A DNA stretch of 64,000 bases, taken from contig CAYZMG010000011.1 in assembly GCA_964479465.1 (NCBI GenBank), positions 12,027-76,026 on the forward strand, in the 5' to 3' direction. A program made the translations under genes and the position numbers. Shown one piece after another: positions 47,281 to 56,306 of the stretch. The notes below the pieces were generated by a model, which searched no databases, had not been told where the DNA came from, and saw nothing but the letters and a program-made list of their open reading frames with translations. Every line of letters starts with the position of its first letter. Position 1 is the first letter of the stretch. Origin of the DNA: CADCTB01 sp964479465 (GTDB lineage Bacteria; Actinomycetota; Acidimicrobiia; Acidimicrobiales; AC-14).

Positions 47281-49053
47281 TTACCGGTAGGCCTTCGCCT
47301 GGATGTCGTAGAGCTCCTTATAGAGGCCGCCGGCGGCCATGAGCGACTCGTGGTCGCCCTGTTCGGTGACCCGCCCGCCGGCGAGCACGACGATGTGGTC
47401 GGCCATCCGCACCGTCGAGAAGCGATGCGATACCAACAGGGTGATGGCGCCGGTGCGGGCTGCGGACTTGGCGGCCACGCCGGCGAACAGTTCGAAAAGT
47501 GCGTGCTCGGCGTGGGCGTCGAGGCCCGACGTCGGCTCGTCGAGCAGGAGCAGCAGCGGCTCCTGGCGCATCAAGGCCCGGGCCATGGCAACTTTCTGCC
47601 ATTGGCCCTCGGACAGGTCGACGCCGCCGAGCCACTGCTGGCCGAGCTGCTGACCGAGGCCGACGGGCAACTTGGCGCCCACCCGCTCGAGGGCAGTGCC
47701 GACCACGACTGAGTCGTCGACCGAGGCGATGTCGCCGATGCCCACCGACTCCCGCAGCGTCAGCTCGACGCGGGCGAAGTCCTGGAAGCCGCCGGTGAGG
47801 TGCCGGCGCCACTCGGCAACGTCGAACCACCGTAGGTCGACACCGTCGACGGTGATCGATCCCGCCGTCGGCTCGTAGAAGCGGCATAGGAGCTTGACCA
47901 GGCTCGTCTTGCCGGCGCCGTTCTCGCCGACGATGGCGACGCTGGAGCCGGCCTTCAACTGGAGCGTGACGTCGCGGAGCACCTCCTCGCCGCCGTAACT
48001 GAACGAAACGTGATCGAGGTCGATGCCGTGAGTGAGCGTGGTCGGAACCGGCGCCGGCTCGGCCGGCGCCGCCTTCGCGGTGGCGGCGCGGGCGTAGTCC
48101 TCGAGCCAGAAGAGGTGGCCCAGGACCCGTACGGCCGCCGCCGAGCGGTTGGCGATCTGCAGCACGTGGGCGACCTGGCCGTTGACCTGGCCGGCCAGGA
48201 CCATGACGAGGAGGACGTCGCCGGCGGTGGCGTCGCCCCGGCCGGCGCCGGCCAGGGCCATGGCGACGGCGGCGAGGTAGCCGCCGGCGAAGGGGAGCCA
48301 GCCCGCGGTTCGCTGGAGGCCGGCACGCAACTGCGCGCGGGCGACGGTGTCGGTGACTCTGTCCCACTCCCGGTGCCGGCGGTCGGCCAGCTCGTCGCCC
48401 AGCCCGAAGATGCGAACCTCCTTGGCCGGCGACGCGGTGGTTGCCAGTCCGAACAGGTGGGCCTCGCGCCGGCCCTGCTCGGCGGTGGCCACGTTGGCCT
48501 GGTTGACGACCCGCTCGGCCTTGGTTCCGGCCCAGAACGACGGGAGGGCGAGCAGAGGAAGGAGGAGCAGCGCCGGGTGCACGCCGGCCAGCAGGACGGC
48601 GGTGAGCGCCACCCGGGCGGCGAGCGCCAGCCCGTCTCCGAGGGCGGAGAGGAAGCCCGAGATGTAGTTGGTCTGGGACTTGAGGAGGGCGATTCGGTCG
48701 GCGTGCTCCGGCCGCTCGTAGTGCTCGATCCCGGGGCTGCCGCCGGCGGCCTGCATGATCCGGCACACGAGCTGCACACCACAGGCGAACTGGAGGCGGG
48801 CCAGGTAGTGGATCGAGATGCTGGTGGCGGACGCCTGGACGGTCACCGTGGCGGCCAGGACCACGGCCAGTACCGCGGCGCGGTCCAGGTCGCCCTCGGC
48901 GGCGCCATCGAGGATGAGCTTGAGCCACAGGCTGATGCTGACCGCGGCGGTGCCGGCGACGAGCGAGGTGGCGATGGCGAGGAACGTCAGCCGCCAGCCG
49001 GCGCCGCGAGCGAAGTCGGCGAGCACGCCGGCGATGCGCCCGGCGTCAGTCAC
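47281..49053 (-). CDS. ABC exporter half-transporter, second of a pair
   Basis: A 590-residue protein with an N-terminal six-helix membrane domain and a C-terminal ATPase: Walker A GENGAGKTSL, Q-loop GGFQDF, signature DLSEGQWQKVAM, Walker B LLLLDEP, H-loop VSHRFSTV. It overlaps the neighbour ABC gene by 8 bases, and the two probably form a heterodimer. The substrate is unknown. Confidence 0.92.
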   Translation of the reverse strand: MTDAGRIAGVLADFARGAGWRLTFLAIATSLVAGTAAVSISLWLKLILDGAAEGDLDRAAVLAVVLAATVTVQASATSISIHYLARLQFACGVQLVCRIMQAAGGSPGIEHYERPEHADRIALLKSQTNYISGFLSALGDGLALAARVALTAVLLAGVHPALLLLPLLALPSFWAGTKAERVVNQANVATAEQGRREAHLFGLATTASPAKEVRIFGLGDELADRRHREWDRVTDTVARAQLRAGLQRTAGWLPFAGGYLAAVAMALAGAGRGDATAGDVLLVMVLAGQVNGQVAHVLQIANRSAAAVRVLGHLFWLEDYARAATAKAAPAEPAPVPTTLTHGIDLDHVSFSYGGEEVLRDVTLQLKAGSSVAIVGENGAGKTSLVKLLCRFYEPTAGSITVDGVDLRWFDVAEWRRHLTGGFQDFARVELTLRESVGIGDIASVDDSVVVGTALERVGAKLPVGLGQQLGQQWLGGVDLSEGQWQKVAMARALMRQEPLLLLLDEPTSGLDAHAEHALFELFAGVAAKSAARTGAITLLVSHRFSTVRMADHIVVLAGGRVTEQGDHESLMAAGGLYKELYDIQAKAYR

Positions 49054-50788
49054 GGAAACGGGCCGCTTGGAGCTGGAACATGCCGGCGTAGCGGCCGCCG
49101 GCGGCGATGAGCTCGTCGTGGCTGCCGTCCTCCACCACGCGGCCGGCCTCGAGCACGCAGATCCGGTCGGCGTGGCGCACGGTCGAGAAGCGGTGGGAGA
49201 TGAGGATCGTGGTCAGGCCCCGGGTGAGATCGAGGAAGTCTTCGAACAGCGCCGCCTCGGCCCGCACGTCGAGGTTGGCGGTGGGCTCGTCGAGGACCAG
49301 GATGCCGGCGCCGGCCTCCACCGCGAACAGTGCCCGGGCAAGGGCGATTCGCTGCCACTCGCCGCCGGAGAGATCGGCACCTCCTGTGTACTGGCGGTTG
49401 AGCGGGGTGTCCCAGCCGGCGGGGAGGCGGCGGACGATCTCGAGCGCCCCGGCGCGGGCGGCGGCGGCCTCCAACTCCGTGCCGCCGAACCCGACGTTGT
49501 CGGCGGCCGGCAGCTCGTAGCGCACGAAGTCCTGGAAGATCACGGCCAGGCGCCGGCGCCAGGCCGCCGGGGCGAAATGGTCGAGGGGGGTGCCGTCGAT
49601 GTGGATGGTGCCGGCCTGGGGCTCGTGCAGGCGGGCCAGCAGCTTGATCAGCGTCGTCTTGCCGGCGCCGTTCCCGCCGACGATGGCCAGCGAAGTCCCG
49701 GCCGCAATGGTGAGATTGAGGCCGGCGAACACGTCGCGCCCCGTCCCCGGGTACGCGAAATGAACGCCCTCGAAGCGGATCGTCTCCCGGGGGAGCCCGG
49801 CGGCGTCGGCGGTGCCATGGCCGGCGGCAGGTTGAATCGCGGTCTCAAGCCCGCGCAGGACGTGGAGGGCCTCGAGCCCGAAGTCGACCTGATAGGCGTC
49901 GTCCTGGCGCTGGTCGAAGAGGAGCGTGAACAGCGCGATCCCGGCTTGCAGGGCGACGGCCAGGGCGCGCGGGCTGGCGTCGGCGCGGGCCACGACGACG
50001 AACGCCCCGGCCACTGCCGGCGTCATCGCCAGGAGCAGGGCGGCGATCCGGACCGACGCCCACCGCCACGGAATCAGGCGGGCCGAGCTGACGACCTCCC
50101 ACTCGGCCCGAAAGCGCGCTTCCAGCCAGTCCAGGACCCCGAACAGGCGCACCTCCTTCGCCGCCGGCGGGGTGTTGGCCAGACCCGACGTGTATCGCGA
50201 CGCCCGGCCGATGGCGTGGTTCCCCCGCTGGGCGGCCAGCCGGCGGCCGTTCCACCTGCGGGACCGGTTGTAGGCCACCAGCACGAGTGCGGTCAGCCCG
50301 ACGGCGACGGGCACCGACAGCCGGGCGAGCAGCCAGGCGGCGCCGGCGACCTGGAGGTACCGCCCGGCCAGGGAGACCACCGCCACCGCCGCCCCGCCCG
50401 GCGACGCGCTCCAGAACGGGTCGACAGTGCCGCCGGCCAGCTCCAGCCGGTCCAGGACGTCGGGATCCTCCAGCGGGGCGGTGCCCAGCGACCCGTTGGC
50501 CACGTCCATGACCCGGGCCCGCACGACGCCGTCGACCCGCCGGGTGGCTCGGTAGGCAGCGGAGGTACGGAAGGGCCCGATCAGCTGCTGAAGAAGGAGC
50601 AGGCCGGTGAGGGCGGCGAGGGGGCCGGCGATGGCCCCGTCCTCCGCCACCCGCCCGATGAGCACGCCGATGACGGCGATGATCCCCAGGGGCGTGAAGG
50701 CGGCGGCCAGCTCGAGAGCGACGAGCGGCACCAGCAGGCCCGGCCCGACGTGCCGGAGCAACCTCGCCGCGTCCCCCGCCTTCCCCAC
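49046..50788 (-). CDS. ABC exporter half-transporter, first of a pair
   Basis: A 580-residue protein with a membrane domain and a complete ATPase: Walker A GGNGAGKTTL, IFQDFVRYEL, signature DLSGGEWQRIAL, Walker B ILVLDEP, H-loop ISHRFSTV. It is divergent from the Rpf-like gene and read first in the two-gene operon. The substrate could be a lipid, peptide or drug; the sequence does not tell. Confidence 0.92.
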   Translation of the reverse strand: MGKAGDAARLLRHVGPGLLVPLVALELAAAFTPLGIIAVIGVLIGRVAEDGAIAGPLAALTGLLLLQQLIGPFRTSAAYRATRRVDGVVRARVMDVANGSLGTAPLEDPDVLDRLELAGGTVDPFWSASPGGAAVAVVSLAGRYLQVAGAAWLLARLSVPVAVGLTALVLVAYNRSRRWNGRRLAAQRGNHAIGRASRYTSGLANTPPAAKEVRLFGVLDWLEARFRAEWEVVSSARLIPWRWASVRIAALLLAMTPAVAGAFVVVARADASPRALAVALQAGIALFTLLFDQRQDDAYQVDFGLEALHVLRGLETAIQPAAGHGTADAAGLPRETIRFEGVHFAYPGTGRDVFAGLNLTIAAGTSLAIVGGNGAGKTTLIKLLARLHEPQAGTIHIDGTPLDHFAPAAWRRRLAVIFQDFVRYELPAADNVGFGGTELEAAAARAGALEIVRRLPAGWDTPLNRQYTGGADLSGGEWQRIALARALFAVEAGAGILVLDEPTANLDVRAEAALFEDFLDLTRGLTTILISHRFSTVRHADRICVLEAGRVVEDGSHDELIAAGGRYAGMFQLQAARFRD

Positions 50789-50892
50789 GCTCCCGAGCGT
50801 CGCACAAACGGGCGCGCCGGAGCCGGAAATACGCCCGGGGGCGGCCCCGGCGATCGTCCCCTCGGCGACACCCTGGCCTGGTGAGGCCGCTC

Positions 50893-50925
50893 CCGCTTGT
50901 ACTTTCCTTCACAAGCGGCTAGACA
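50893..50925 (+). promoter_or_regulatory. Promoter with overlapping inverted repeat, upstream of the Rpf-like gene
   Basis: TTGTAC (50897-50902) and TAGACA (50920-50925) form a promoter-like pair with a 17-base spacer. A perfect dyad CCGCTTGT-N10-ACAAGCGG (50893-50918) overlaps the -35 and spacer, a suitable operator position. No regulator is identified. Confidence 0.45.
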
Positions 50926-51109
50926 TTCTCGGGTCCGCGCAGGCTGCGCGGGCTTACGGCTATGTCCCGTCGCCGGCCACCTCGCCGGCCTCTCCTCGAA
51001 CCAGGATCAGGAAGCGCCGCGCCTGCGGCCTGAGCGGGACCGGTCTGACAGCGCCGCCGCCGCACTCCCGCGGCGGTTCACAGCTATAGCTACCGATTGG
51101 AGCTACCTC
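50926..51109 (+). other. Long untranslated leader of the Rpf-like gene
   Basis: About 184 bases between the promoter-like pair and the ATG contain several dyads (for example GCCGGCC...GGCCGGC-like and CCGCCGC...GCGGCGG) but no convincing protein. Rpf genes of actinobacteria often carry regulatory leaders (such as c-di-AMP riboswitches), but I could not match the conserved core of that motif here. Confidence 0.35.
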
Positions 51110-51928
51110 ATGAAGAAGTCCCTCTGCTTCGCCGCGGTCACCGCGGGCACCATGCTGGCCGGAACCGGTATCGCCTCCGGCCAGGAGGCGCCTCTGTCCC
51201 GCGGTCGATCTCCGGTGGATACCCATACGGTCGCCGCGGGCGAGAGTCTGTCCAAGATCTCGCTGGCCGAACTGGGAACTACGGATCGTTGGCGCGAGAT
51301 TTTCGCCCTCAATCACGACACCCTTGCCAGCCCGGACCTGATCGAAGTGGGGCAGGTGCTCGACATCCCGGCGCCGGCGGTCGCGCCCACCCAGGAGTCG
51401 TCCCCGGCCTCAGAGCCGCCTCCCGCACAGCCACACACGGTCACTGCGGGCGAGAGCCTGTCGCAGATCTCGCAGTCCGAGCTCGGCACCCCGGAACGCT
51501 GGGTGGAGATCTTCGCCGTGAACCGGAGCACCATCGCCAGCCCCGATGTGCTCCACGTCGGTCAGGTGCTCGACATCCCGGCGGCTCCCGTTGACGTTCC
51601 AGCCGACCTCCTGGCCAGCTTGGTGACCGCATCGCCGCCGGTGCCGTCCGCTCCCCGTCCATCGGTGACGATCACCAACCGGGGCGTGGCCTCATCCGGC
51701 GGTGGCGGCGGGAACATGGCTGCCATACGGGCCTGTGAGTCCGGCGGCGACTATGGCGCCGTTAGCCCGGACGGCCTGTACCGGGGCGCCTACCAGTTCG
51801 ACCGCCCGACCTGGCAGTCCGTGGGTGGCAGCGGGGATCCCGCCGCAGCGTCGCCCGCGGAACAGGACGCGCGCGCCGGCGAGCTGTGGAGCCAGCGGGG
51901 GTCCAACCCCTGGCCCAACTGCGGCTAG
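51110..51928 (+). CDS. LysM/Rpf-type secreted cell-wall enzyme
   Basis: A 272-residue secreted protein. A signal peptide (MKKSLCFAAVTAGTMLAGTGIASG) is followed by two LysM modules (about residues 39-88 and 110-160, each with HTV-x-AGESLS-x-IS and VGQVLDIPA), which bind peptidoglycan. The C-terminal resuscitation-promoting-factor-like domain (about 203-272) has IRACESGGDYGAV with the catalytic Glu210, YRGAYQFDRPTWQSVG and GSNPWPNCG. It likely cleaves peptidoglycan during growth or revival. The ATG is preceded by TGGAG. Confidence 0.9.
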   Translation: MKKSLCFAAVTAGTMLAGTGIASGQEAPLSRGRSPVDTHTVAAGESLSKISLAELGTTDRWREIFALNHDTLASPDLIEVGQVLDIPAPAVAPTQESSPASEPPPAQPHTVTAGESLSQISQSELGTPERWVEIFAVNRSTIASPDVLHVGQVLDIPAAPVDVPADLLASLVTASPPVPSAPRPSVTITNRGVASSGGGGGNMAAIRACESGGDYGAVSPDGLYRGAYQFDRPTWQSVGGSGDPAAASPAEQDARAGELWSQRGSNPWPNCG

Positions 51929-51957
51929 GACGCCGCTTCGCCAGTCGCCACGCAATT

Positions 51958-51987
51958 CCCACACGCCGCCTTCGGGCGGCGTGTGGG
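51958..51987 (+). terminator. Terminator hairpin after the Rpf-like gene
   Basis: A perfect 13-bp stem, CCCACACGCCGCC facing GGCGGCGTGTGGG, closed by the very stable TTCG tetraloop, lies 30 bases after the stop. There is no T tract. Confidence 0.8.
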
Positions 51988-52033
51988 CTGTCACGGCAGA
52001 GCCCCGGTAGTCCCGGCCAAGACCTCCGGTGGT

Positions 52034-52759
52034 TCAGCCGGCGGCGAAGTCCACCTTCGGCGACTGCCTGTCAGCGAAGGCCACCGGCCCCACCGAGGCG
52101 CCGGCGGCCGCCAGACGCCCGGCCAGGTCGGCCAGGGCGATGCGTAGCGCCCCGTGCTGGCGCGCAGTGACGGCTTCGCCGATGAAAAGGCCGGTCTCGG
52201 TCTCCTCGGTCAGGCAGGTCTCCCGGGAGTCACGGCAGTTGTAGGCCCAGCAGATGACGGTGGCGCCGGCGGCGTAGACGCCCATCCTGTCGGTCAGCGG
52301 CATCTCCCCGCCGCCCAGCGGCGAGAAGGTGTCGCCGGGCCGGGCCAGGCGCAGGTCGATGGCCGGCGCCGGCAGGCGGTCGGTGTCGTAACCCCCCAGA
52401 GGGGCCAGGTGGCGGGTGGCCACCTCGCAGTAGAGGTCGACCAGTGCCAGCCCCGTCCGCACCGGCCCGCTCTTCAGCGTGCGCCGGGCCAGCTGCTCGG
52501 GGCTGGACTTGTAGGTCGACGGCTTGAGGCCGCAGGCCGAGATTGCCGTGCGCCAATCCCGGACCAGCGGGTGGTCGGCCAACAATTCGAGGGTCGCGTC
52601 CTGGTTCACGAGCGCCAGCTCGATGTCGTCGGGGAACGGCGCCGCCGCCACCACCGACCCGGCGGCCCGCAGGTTCGAGGCCAGAAGCCCGCCGACGAGG
52701 ATTTCGGGATGCCGCTCGGCGATCTCCCCGGCGATGGTGAGAGCGCATCCGCCCTGCAC
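52034..52759 (-). CDS. B3/B4 tRNA-binding-domain-like protein
   Basis: A 241-residue protein resembling the B3/B4 module of phenylalanyl-tRNA synthetase beta chains, found as free-standing editing-like proteins: LKPSTYKSSPEQLARRTLK, VDLYCEVATRHLAPLGGYD, and a terminal region with GEMPLTDRMGVYAAGATVICWAYNCRDS. Such proteins may deacylate mischarged tRNA. The GTG start shares a base with the upstream decarboxylase stop, so it is the second gene of that operon. Confidence 0.78.
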   Translation of the reverse strand: MQGGCALTIAGEIAERHPEILVGGLLASNLRAAGSVVAAAPFPDDIELALVNQDATLELLADHPLVRDWRTAISACGLKPSTYKSSPEQLARRTLKSGPVRTGLALVDLYCEVATRHLAPLGGYDTDRLPAPAIDLRLARPGDTFSPLGGGEMPLTDRMGVYAAGATVICWAYNCRDSRETCLTEETETGLFIGEAVTARQHGALRIALADLAGRLAAAGASVGPVAFADRQSPKVDFAAG

Positions 52760-54267
52760 TACTGGCAGACGACTTGGATTCGTTCGAGGCGGGGATCCTG
52801 GGGGCCCACGATCCGGCCGCCGGCGGCGACCTGGGCGGCCAGATGGTCTACCAGGGCAGGGGTCAGGAGCTCTCCCGGTACGAGGACTGGAATACCCGGC
52901 GGATAGGTGGCGGCCATCTCGGCCGAGACCCGCCCTGCGGCCGCCTCAAGGGGAACCAGCTCCTGGGGGGCGTGGAACGCCTCGCCGGGGCTCATGACCT
53001 GCTGGGGCATCTCGTACAGCGCCTGCTCGACGAAGCCCACTGGGTCGAGTCGATGCCCCGGTACGTCGGCGATGGCCCAGAGGGCGTCGGTGAACTTCCT
53101 GAGGTCGGCACGGGAGTGGCCGATCGTCACGTTGGCGAGGACGTTGGCGAAGTCGGCAAGTTCGACGGTGACGTCGAAGTTGTCGAAGAGCATGCGGTCG
53201 GTCTCGTAGCCGGTGTGGCCGGTGCCGCTCACGTTGACCGACAGGCGGGTGGGGTCGAGGGCGGTGACGCCGTAGGAACCGACGAGACGCTTGTCGATGC
53301 AGGACAGGCGGGGGTGCTCGTTGATCCGTTCCCTGGCCTCCTCGGCGATGGCGATGGCCTCGGTGAGGAGTGACTCACCTTCAGTGGCCATCTGCATACG
53401 TGCCGCGTCGAGCGACGCCCGCAGTAGGCAGGACGGGCTGGTGCTCTGAAGCATCTTGGCCACGACTTCGACCCGGTCCGCGTTCACCAGCGGTCCCCGC
53501 GAGTGGACCATCGAGGCCTGAAGGAAGGCCCCGAGCAGCTTGTGGGCGCCGGTGACCACCATGTCGGCACCGAGGGACAAGGCGTGGGCGGGCAGCTCGT
53601 CGTGGAACGGAAAATGCGGCCCCCATGCCTCGTCAACGAGGAGAGGGACGCCCCGACGATGGCAGGCCTCGGCAATGCCAGCGACGTCGGAACAGGCGCC
53701 GTAATAAGTCGGGGAGACGATGAGGACGGCCCGTACGCCCGGGTTCCGCTCGAGGGCCTCGTCGACCCGCTCCGCCGTCACCCCGTGAGCGATGTGGCTC
53801 CTCGGGTCGAGTTCGGCCGGGATGTAGACAGGCCGGACCCCGCCCACGATGAACGCGGAGATGATCGACTTGTGGGTGTTCCGGGAGGTCAGGACGAGGT
53901 CGCCGGGGTGGCAGACCGACGTGACCATGATCTGGTTGCCCGCGGTCGAGCCGTTGACAAGGAACCAGGATCGGTCGGCACCGTAGGCGTCGGCCGCCAG
54001 AGCCTGTGCCTGGTCGAGGGCGCAGCCGGGGAAGCCCTCCATGTTGCCGAGGCCGGGACTGATGTCCATGCTGAGCACCGCCGCGCCCATCGCCTCGATG
54101 AGCGCTGGGTGCGCACCCTTGCCCTGGATGTGCCCCGGCGTGTGGAAGGCGGCGCGAGGCACGCCTACGTATCGGATCAACGCCTCGAGGTACGGAGCCG
54201 AAGCCTGGTTGAGTGCCCCGAGCGTGGGTCTGGCGTTGTCAGGGGGGTGTGGGAGCTCGACGGACAT
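52759..54267 (-). CDS. Orn/Lys/Arg decarboxylase family protein
   Basis: A 502-residue fold-type I PLP decarboxylase. The PLP lysine is Lys243 in VTGAHKLLGAF, with VDEAWGPHFPFH, the GSTAGNQ phosphate loop and TPGHIQGKG at the N-terminus. The family decarboxylates ornithine, lysine or arginine to polyamines; substrate specificity is not evident. It is divergent from a Fe(II)/2-oxoglutarate oxygenase of a family acting on basic amino acids, and precedes the B3/B4 gene. Confidence 0.9.
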   Translation of the reverse strand: MSVELPHPPDNARPTLGALNQASAPYLEALIRYVGVPRAAFHTPGHIQGKGAHPALIEAMGAAVLSMDISPGLGNMEGFPGCALDQAQALAADAYGADRSWFLVNGSTAGNQIMVTSVCHPGDLVLTSRNTHKSIISAFIVGGVRPVYIPAELDPRSHIAHGVTAERVDEALERNPGVRAVLIVSPTYYGACSDVAGIAEACHRRGVPLLVDEAWGPHFPFHDELPAHALSLGADMVVTGAHKLLGAFLQASMVHSRGPLVNADRVEVVAKMLQSTSPSCLLRASLDAARMQMATEGESLLTEAIAIAEEARERINEHPRLSCIDKRLVGSYGVTALDPTRLSVNVSGTGHTGYETDRMLFDNFDVTVELADFANVLANVTIGHSRADLRKFTDALWAIADVPGHRLDPVGFVEQALYEMPQQVMSPGEAFHAPQELVPLEAAAGRVSAEMAATYPPGIPVLVPGELLTPALVDHLAAQVAAGGRIVGPQDPRLERIQVVCQ

Positions 54268-54342
54268 CGGTCGACCGTAGCGCCGGCGGGTCGTCGTGGG
54301 CCATCTCTGTCGGGGCGGCCGGCCAGGAGTTTCATTGTTCGC

Positions 54343-54355
54343 TGTTCGTTCGCTC
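54343..54355 (-). repeat. Copy of a 13-bp dispersed repeat
   Basis: TGTTCGTTCGCTC here is the reverse complement of GAGCGAACGAACA at 25091-25103. It lies in the divergent gap between the decarboxylase and the oxygenase, close to other short gene-end repeats. Confidence 0.6.
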
Positions 54356-54392
54356 GCTGGCTACTCCGACGCAAACCAGGGATGCTGCCGCC

Positions 54393-55091
54393 ATGCAGAA
54401 CGCTGCGACCCTAGAGATCTTCGACATCGCCCAGTACTCGTCTGTGGCCCCCCTGGCCGAGACGTTCCGCAGGGACCACTACGTCCGGCTGCCCGGCCTG
54501 GTCCGCGCCGAGGCGATCGAGCGGCTGACGGAGGAGATCGAGCGTCTCCGGGCCCTCGCCATCCGGCGCGAATTCGCGATGGAGTGCATGGACAACTCAC
54601 CCCGCCGGATGAGCACCATCGGTGGCGAGGCCCTCGCCGAGGAGTCAGTGCTCATTCCCGGGATGTACGAGGACACCGAGCTGGTGCAGTTCATCTCCGG
54701 CGTGTTCGGCGAGACACTCCAGGTCGTGCAGGACCCCATCGAGCGCCATGTCATCAACTTCCTCCACGAGGCCGGCGACACCCACGGCGGCCACTTCGAC
54801 GACCACCCGATTGCCCTCGTCGTGTTCGTGGAGAGCCCTCCCGCCCACGCCGGCGGCCTGATCGAGTATGTGCAGAATGCCGCCAGCCTCGGCGAGCTTG
54901 ATGGACCGGATGTCAAGCGTGCCCACCATCAGGTCGGCGACGGGTACCTGCTGAAGACCGACACGACAGCCCACCGGGTCTCCTCGCTGGCGCCCGGGTA
55001 CCGCCGGACAGCGATGAACTTTGCCTACACGACCCCGGCATTGGCGTCCGTCGCCTCCCCCTCCGCGTCGCTGTTGTACTCCCGGACCTGA
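54393..55091 (+). CDS. Fe(II)/2-oxoglutarate oxygenase of HalD/BesD type
   Basis: A 232-residue protein. The iron-binding triad appears as His134-x-Asp136 in GGHFDDHPIAL and His194 in TTAHRVSS, with Arg204/205 in APGYRRTAM to bind 2-oxoglutarate. The surrounding pattern (VVFVESPPAHAGGLIEYVQ) resembles the HalD/BesD family, which includes lysine halogenases and related hydroxylases. The HxD (not HxG) motif argues for hydroxylation rather than chlorination. Divergence from the Orn/Lys/Arg decarboxylase suggests a basic amino acid substrate. Confidence 0.7.
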   Translation: MQNAATLEIFDIAQYSSVAPLAETFRRDHYVRLPGLVRAEAIERLTEEIERLRALAIRREFAMECMDNSPRRMSTIGGEALAEESVLIPGMYEDTELVQFISGVFGETLQVVQDPIERHVINFLHEAGDTHGGHFDDHPIALVVFVESPPAHAGGLIEYVQNAASLGELDGPDVKRAHHQVGDGYLLKTDTTAHRVSSLAPGYRRTAMNFAYTTPALASVASPSASLLYSRT

Positions 55092-55101
55092 GTCTGGGGG
55101 C

Positions 55102-55596
55102 CTATTCGCCGGCCCGGGGACCGATCGGCAGGGTGAGGCGGGTCTTGCGGTGCACGACCAGCCGGCGCCCGATCTCGTGGACGTCCAGTTCGACGATGAC
55201 GGGGCCCGCGGCGTGCTCGACGAGCTCCACGTCGATCTCGGCGATACAGCTCTCACCAGGTTTCAGGATGTTGGACACCCACCATCCCCGGTGGGGAGGA
55301 CGGCTGTCCTTGCGCGTCACGAGGACCTTGGCGGATGGCCCGTCGACGACGACGCCATCGAGTCGGCGGATGACCCCCGGCTCCCGGCCCCGATTCACGA
55401 TCGCGATCTCAGCGTGGGCGGCCCGTTCGTCGGTGTCGATGATCGTGCAGGGGCCGTAGCCAATCTCACTGTCGCCCTGGATCCGGACCAGGGCGAACCA
55501 CCCGGTGGTGGCCGCCCCGACCAGACCCGTGGCGCCGACCACCGTGCGCCGGAGCGCCACACCAGCCCGCCGGCGGTCGTGCTTCTGGAGGGTCAT
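55102..55596 (-). CDS. Membrane-anchored hypothetical protein
   Basis: A 164-residue protein with one N-terminal hydrophobic segment (RTVVGATGLVGAATTGWFALV) and a beta-rich remainder (GYGPCTIIDTDERAAHAEIAIVNRG, GWWVSNILKPGESCIAEIDVEL). It likely faces the cell exterior. No family recognised. Its ATG overlaps the CofE-like stop (ATGA), so the two are coexpressed. Confidence 0.72.
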   Translation of the reverse strand: MTLQKHDRRRAGVALRRTVVGATGLVGAATTGWFALVRIQGDSEIGYGPCTIIDTDERAAHAEIAIVNRGREPGVIRRLDGVVVDGPSAKVLVTRKDSRPPHRGWWVSNILKPGESCIAEIDVELVEHAAGPVIVELDVHEIGRRLVVHRKTRLTLPIGPRAGE

Positions 55597-56252
55597 CAAT
55601 TGCCGGATCCCACGTTCGCCGTCGACCCCCGGACGAGCACGATCGGTGTGCGCTCGTCGGCGTTGCCCTGGGGATTCGGCTTCATTGCCGCGACGAGGAG
55701 GTCGTGGTCGATGAAAGGCGAGGCGCCGCAGATCTCGACCCTGCCCAGGTCGTTGGCATCGACGACTGCGGCCCCGCAGCCGAGGGCGTTGGCCACCTTG
55801 CAGGCCACCCCACGGGGGTCGTCGGGGCCGAGGACGATGTTCTGGGTATAAGGCGGCAGGTTGCCGGGGACGTCGTCGATCCAGGTCACCTGGCGGCCGG
55901 CGAGGCGGTAGAAGTCGCCGTGGCGGCCGAGGATGCGGCCGGGCATGGCGACGGCCAGAGCGAAGATGATGCGGGGCAGGCCGGCCAGGTCGATGGCGAC
56001 CTGGAAGGCGTAGGGGTTGCACAGGCTGCTGTCGAAGTCGAAAAGACGGCACAGGACGCGGGCGGCAATGCCCGGGTGCACGTCGTCCAGGTCGACGATG
56101 CGGCCCTGGGTGATAGCGAGAGGCGATTCGCAGATCACGAGGATGTCGGAAGGCTCGGGGCTGAGGCCGGCGGCCGCCAGAGCGTCCTGGGCCACTTCGA
56201 TGATGTCGTCGCCCGGAACGAGCAACGATGTCTTCAGCGGCACGACCTTCAT
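55596..56252 (-). CDS. CofE-like (F420-0 gamma-glutamyl ligase domain) protein
   Basis: About 218 residues matching the CofE-type F420-0:glutamate ligase fold: VPLKTSLLVPGDDIIEVA, ILVICESPLAITQGRIV, NPYAFQVAIDLAGLPRIIFALA, AAVVDANDLGRVEICGAS. In true CofE this adds glutamates to coenzyme F420. This protein could instead be one of the related domains of unknown role. The ATG at 56252 (MKVVPLKT) is preferred over the longer frame. Confidence 0.75.
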   Translation of the reverse strand: MKVVPLKTSLLVPGDDIIEVAQDALAAAGLSPEPSDILVICESPLAITQGRIVDLDDVHPGIAARVLCRLFDFDSSLCNPYAFQVAIDLAGLPRIIFALAVAMPGRILGRHGDFYRLAGRQVTWIDDVPGNLPPYTQNIVLGPDDPRGVACKVANALGCGAAVVDANDLGRVEICGASPFIDHDLLVAAMKPNPQGNADERTPIVLVRGSTANVGSGN

Positions 56253-56306
56253 CCCGCGCAACCGTACCGGAAACCATCCTCGGAACAAGGATCCTCAAGG
56301 GGTAAG

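Noticed and set aside
50926..51109. c-di-AMP (ydaO) riboswitch
   Set aside because: Position fits, but I could not recognise the conserved core sequences of that class, so I only describe a leader.
54393..55091. Halogenase call for the oxygenase
   Set aside because: Halogenases of this family have Gly in place of the iron-binding Asp; this protein has His-x-Asp, favouring hydroxylation.
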